Below, one piece after another: positions 62,549-64,000 of a DNA stretch of 64,000 nt. Numbering within the stretch: position 1 is the first letter of the stretch; each line of letters begins with the position of its first letter. Made by a program: the position numbers and the translations under genes. Below the pieces are notes generated by a model. That model ran no database searches and had not been told where the DNA came from. It was given only the letters and a program-made list of their open reading frames with translations. The stretch is from CBDCYN01 sp965224205 (GTDB lineage: Bacteria; Planctomycetota; Phycisphaerae; Phycisphaerales; Phycisphaeraceae), in NCBI GenBank assembly GCA_965224205.1, contig CBDCYN010000023.1:496001-560000 (forward strand), in the 5' to 3' direction.

Positions 62549-62659
62549 ATCCGCGGACCACCTCTCTCGTTGCGTCGAACGGCAAGTTCCTGGCTTGTGT
62601 TGGACTTCTTAACCCATTTAACAGCGTGATAATGATGTTTTATTTGACATGGCGAATGC

Positions 62660-62665
62660 TATAAT
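62660..62665 (+). promoter_or_regulatory. -10 element of the fic gene, leaderless
   Basis: TATAAT, a perfect -10, ends 6 bases before the fic ATG, so the mRNA probably starts at or just before the start codon. No matching -35 sits at 16-18 bases. The TTGACA at 62644 is only 10 bases away, too close to serve as a usual -35. Confidence 0.55.
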
Positions 62666-62671
62666 GACTTC

Positions 62672-63760
62672 ATGTTCGCTCCAAACTTCCGGATTACGCC
62701 CGCGATCACCAAGGACCTCATGGAGATCGAAGCGGCCCGACAGGCGGTGATCGAGCTTCCCATCGACATAGAGATGCTGCGGAGCCTACGCGAGACCGCG
62801 ATGTTGTTGTCGACCCACCACTCGACCCGTATCGAGGGCAACCGGCTCACCCAGGCACAGGTGGCCGAAGCCCTGTCAGGGGCTCGGTTCCCGGGGCGAG
62901 AACGCGACGAAGCGGAGGTACGCAACTACTATCGAGCGTTGGAAGAGGTCGAGGGCCTTGCTCGGAAACCAGACCCGATCAGAGAGATAGACATCCAACG
63001 CCTTCACGGCATCGCCTTTGAAGGCCGGACGACGCCGACACCCTACCGAGACGGGCAGAACGTGATTCGAGACGCTACCTCGGGCAGGATCGTCTACATG
63101 CCGCCGGAGTCGGCCGACGTCTCATGTCTGATGACTGATCTCGTCGCGTGGATCAACGACAAACTTGAATCAAGCACGGCTGACGATGCCCTACCCGTCC
63201 CGCTCGTCGCGGCTCTGGCACACTATCAATACGCCACGATTCACCCCTACTACGACGGAAACGGTCGGACCGCGCGGCTGCTGACCACGATGATTCTTTA
63301 CAAGTGCGGCTACGGACTCAAGGGCATCTACAGCCTTGAGGAGTACTACTCAAGGGACCTGGCGTCCTACTACGAAGCCCTGGCCGTCGGCGAATCTCAC
63401 AACTACTACATGGGTCGCGTCGAAGCCGACGTCACGGGATTCGTGGCGTATTTCTGCCGGGGAATGGCAGAAGCCTTCACGGCGGTTCGGACCCAGGCGG
63501 TCGCTGCATCAGAGCGTAGCTCAAAGGACCAAAGCTCGCTGCTGCGGCAACTCGACCCGCGTCAGCGACAGGTACTGGGGTTGTTCCGGTCTCAAGGAAC
63601 CGCCACCACCGCCCAGATCGCCAATCACCTCGGCCTAAGCCCGAGGACGGTGTCTGCCCTGTGTCGCCGGTGGGTCCAAGAGGGATTTCTGGACCTGCAC
63701 GACCCATCCCGTAAGAACCGTGCCTACCGGCTAAGCCAGGTGTTCGAAGAGTATGTTTGA
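62672..63760 (+). CDS. Fic-family AMP-transferase with built-in inhibitory helix
   Basis: A 362-residue class II Fic protein. The inhibitory motif (S/T)xxxE(G/N) is STRIEG at residues 51-56, and the Fic active site HPYYDGNGR lies near 191-199 with the catalytic His. The flap region and the preceding helical part are intact, so the enzyme should AMPylate hydroxyl side chains when the Glu is displaced. The C-terminus has a winged helix-turn-helix (TATTAQIANHLGLSPRTVSALCRRWVQEGFLDL), so it probably binds DNA, perhaps its own promoter. It is divergent from the imu operon with 158 bases between the starts. Confidence 0.92.
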   Translation: MFAPNFRITPAITKDLMEIEAARQAVIELPIDIEMLRSLRETAMLLSTHHSTRIEGNRLTQAQVAEALSGARFPGRERDEAEVRNYYRALEEVEGLARKPDPIREIDIQRLHGIAFEGRTTPTPYRDGQNVIRDATSGRIVYMPPESADVSCLMTDLVAWINDKLESSTADDALPVPLVAALAHYQYATIHPYYDGNGRTARLLTTMILYKCGYGLKGIYSLEEYYSRDLASYYEALAVGESHNYYMGRVEADVTGFVAYFCRGMAEAFTAVRTQAVAASERSSKDQSSLLRQLDPRQRQVLGLFRSQGTATTAQIANHLGLSPRTVSALCRRWVQEGFLDLHDPSRKNRAYRLSQVFEEYV

Positions 63761-64000
63761 ACGCTTGCGTGCAGCGTCACTGACGCCGCGATTCGGCGTA
63801 AAAGTCCCCCGCGGACTCGAACTATTCGCCACAAGACATTTTCAACAAAAACTTTACATTATGATTCAGGGCCAAGCGATGCAGAATCAGGTTCAGAAAC
63901 CGCCCCAATGGGCCCAACGAGCCTGTTCCGCTCGTACGCGTCGATGCCGTGACTGGGTCCTGGCAACGCCGACAGGTACGTCACGAAAGACCAACCGGTC
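63761..64000. other. Right edge, no gene supported
   Basis: After fic there is a small hairpin GACGCCG/CGGCGT at about 63780-63800 without a T-run. An open frame from ATG 63863 runs off the edge (MIQGQAMQNQVQKPPQWAQ and on), with no visible ribosome site; it could be the start of a transposase or of nothing. Confidence 0.35.

Noticed and set aside
62644..62665. TTGACA and TATAAT as a -35/-10 pair for fic
   Set aside because: The spacing is only 10 bases; a working sigma-70 promoter needs about 16-18. Only the TATAAT was kept.
63863..64000. Start of a gene running off the right edge
   Set aside because: About 46 codons only, no ribosome site and no domain; it cannot be supported within the window.

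Overview
The window looks like a chromosomal stretch of a planctomycete, most likely of class Phycisphaerae. This is inferred from GC-rich DNA, a PEP-CTERM-tagged spondin-domain protein, very large FHA-like exoproteins, an alginate-export porin, AsmA-like proteins and frequent weak or absent Shine-Dalgarno sequences. No rRNA gene is present, so the placement rests on gene content only.

Left part (1-24 kb): the 3' end of a filamentous-haemagglutinin-like (FHA) exoprotein gene faces an arsR-pstS-pstC-pstA-pstB phosphate-uptake operon led by an ArsR-type repressor with a perfect palindrome in front of it. Then come an OafA-like acyltransferase, a fused indolepyruvate:ferredoxin oxidoreductase, a gene-poor low-GC gap with a small inverted-repeat element, an HDOD protein, a small membrane protein, an MscS channel, hisF, a SpoIID-like lipoprotein and a complete 1471-residue FHA-like exoprotein with an embedded P-domain.

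Middle part (24-47.8 kb): chromosomal genes (GlcD oxidase, PEP-CTERM spondin protein, alginate-export porin, AsmA-like protein, tRNA-binding protein, SurA/PpiD-like protein, orphan Hcp, CPBP protease, TPR lipoprotein) alternate with insertion sequences. These are an IS630/IS5 tandem sharing a TA, an ISAs1 element interrupted by an IS66 element, an ISAs1 remnant, and an inverted pair of a second IS630-type element. Two small nested-palindrome elements and four REP-like palindromes lie between genes.

Right part (47.8-64 kb): tRNA-Val(TAC) is overlapped on the antisense strand by the 3' end of a broken tyrosine integrase. An IS21 element, a HEPN-domain remnant and a second copy of the first IS630 follow, which reads as a decayed genomic island at a tRNA. 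Next are an unfamiliar 835-residue protein, a small membrane protein, and a complete imuA-imuB-dnaE2 mutagenic repair cassette divergent from a self-inhibited Fic protein. Both sides of that divergent promoter region look leaderless.

The most interesting points are the ArsR-controlled pst operon, the P-domain and shared C-terminal module of the FHA proteins, the orphan cysteine-rich Hcp, the decayed tRNA-Val island, the 835-residue protein and the imu/fic divergent pair. I found no CRISPR array, rRNA operon or replication origin.
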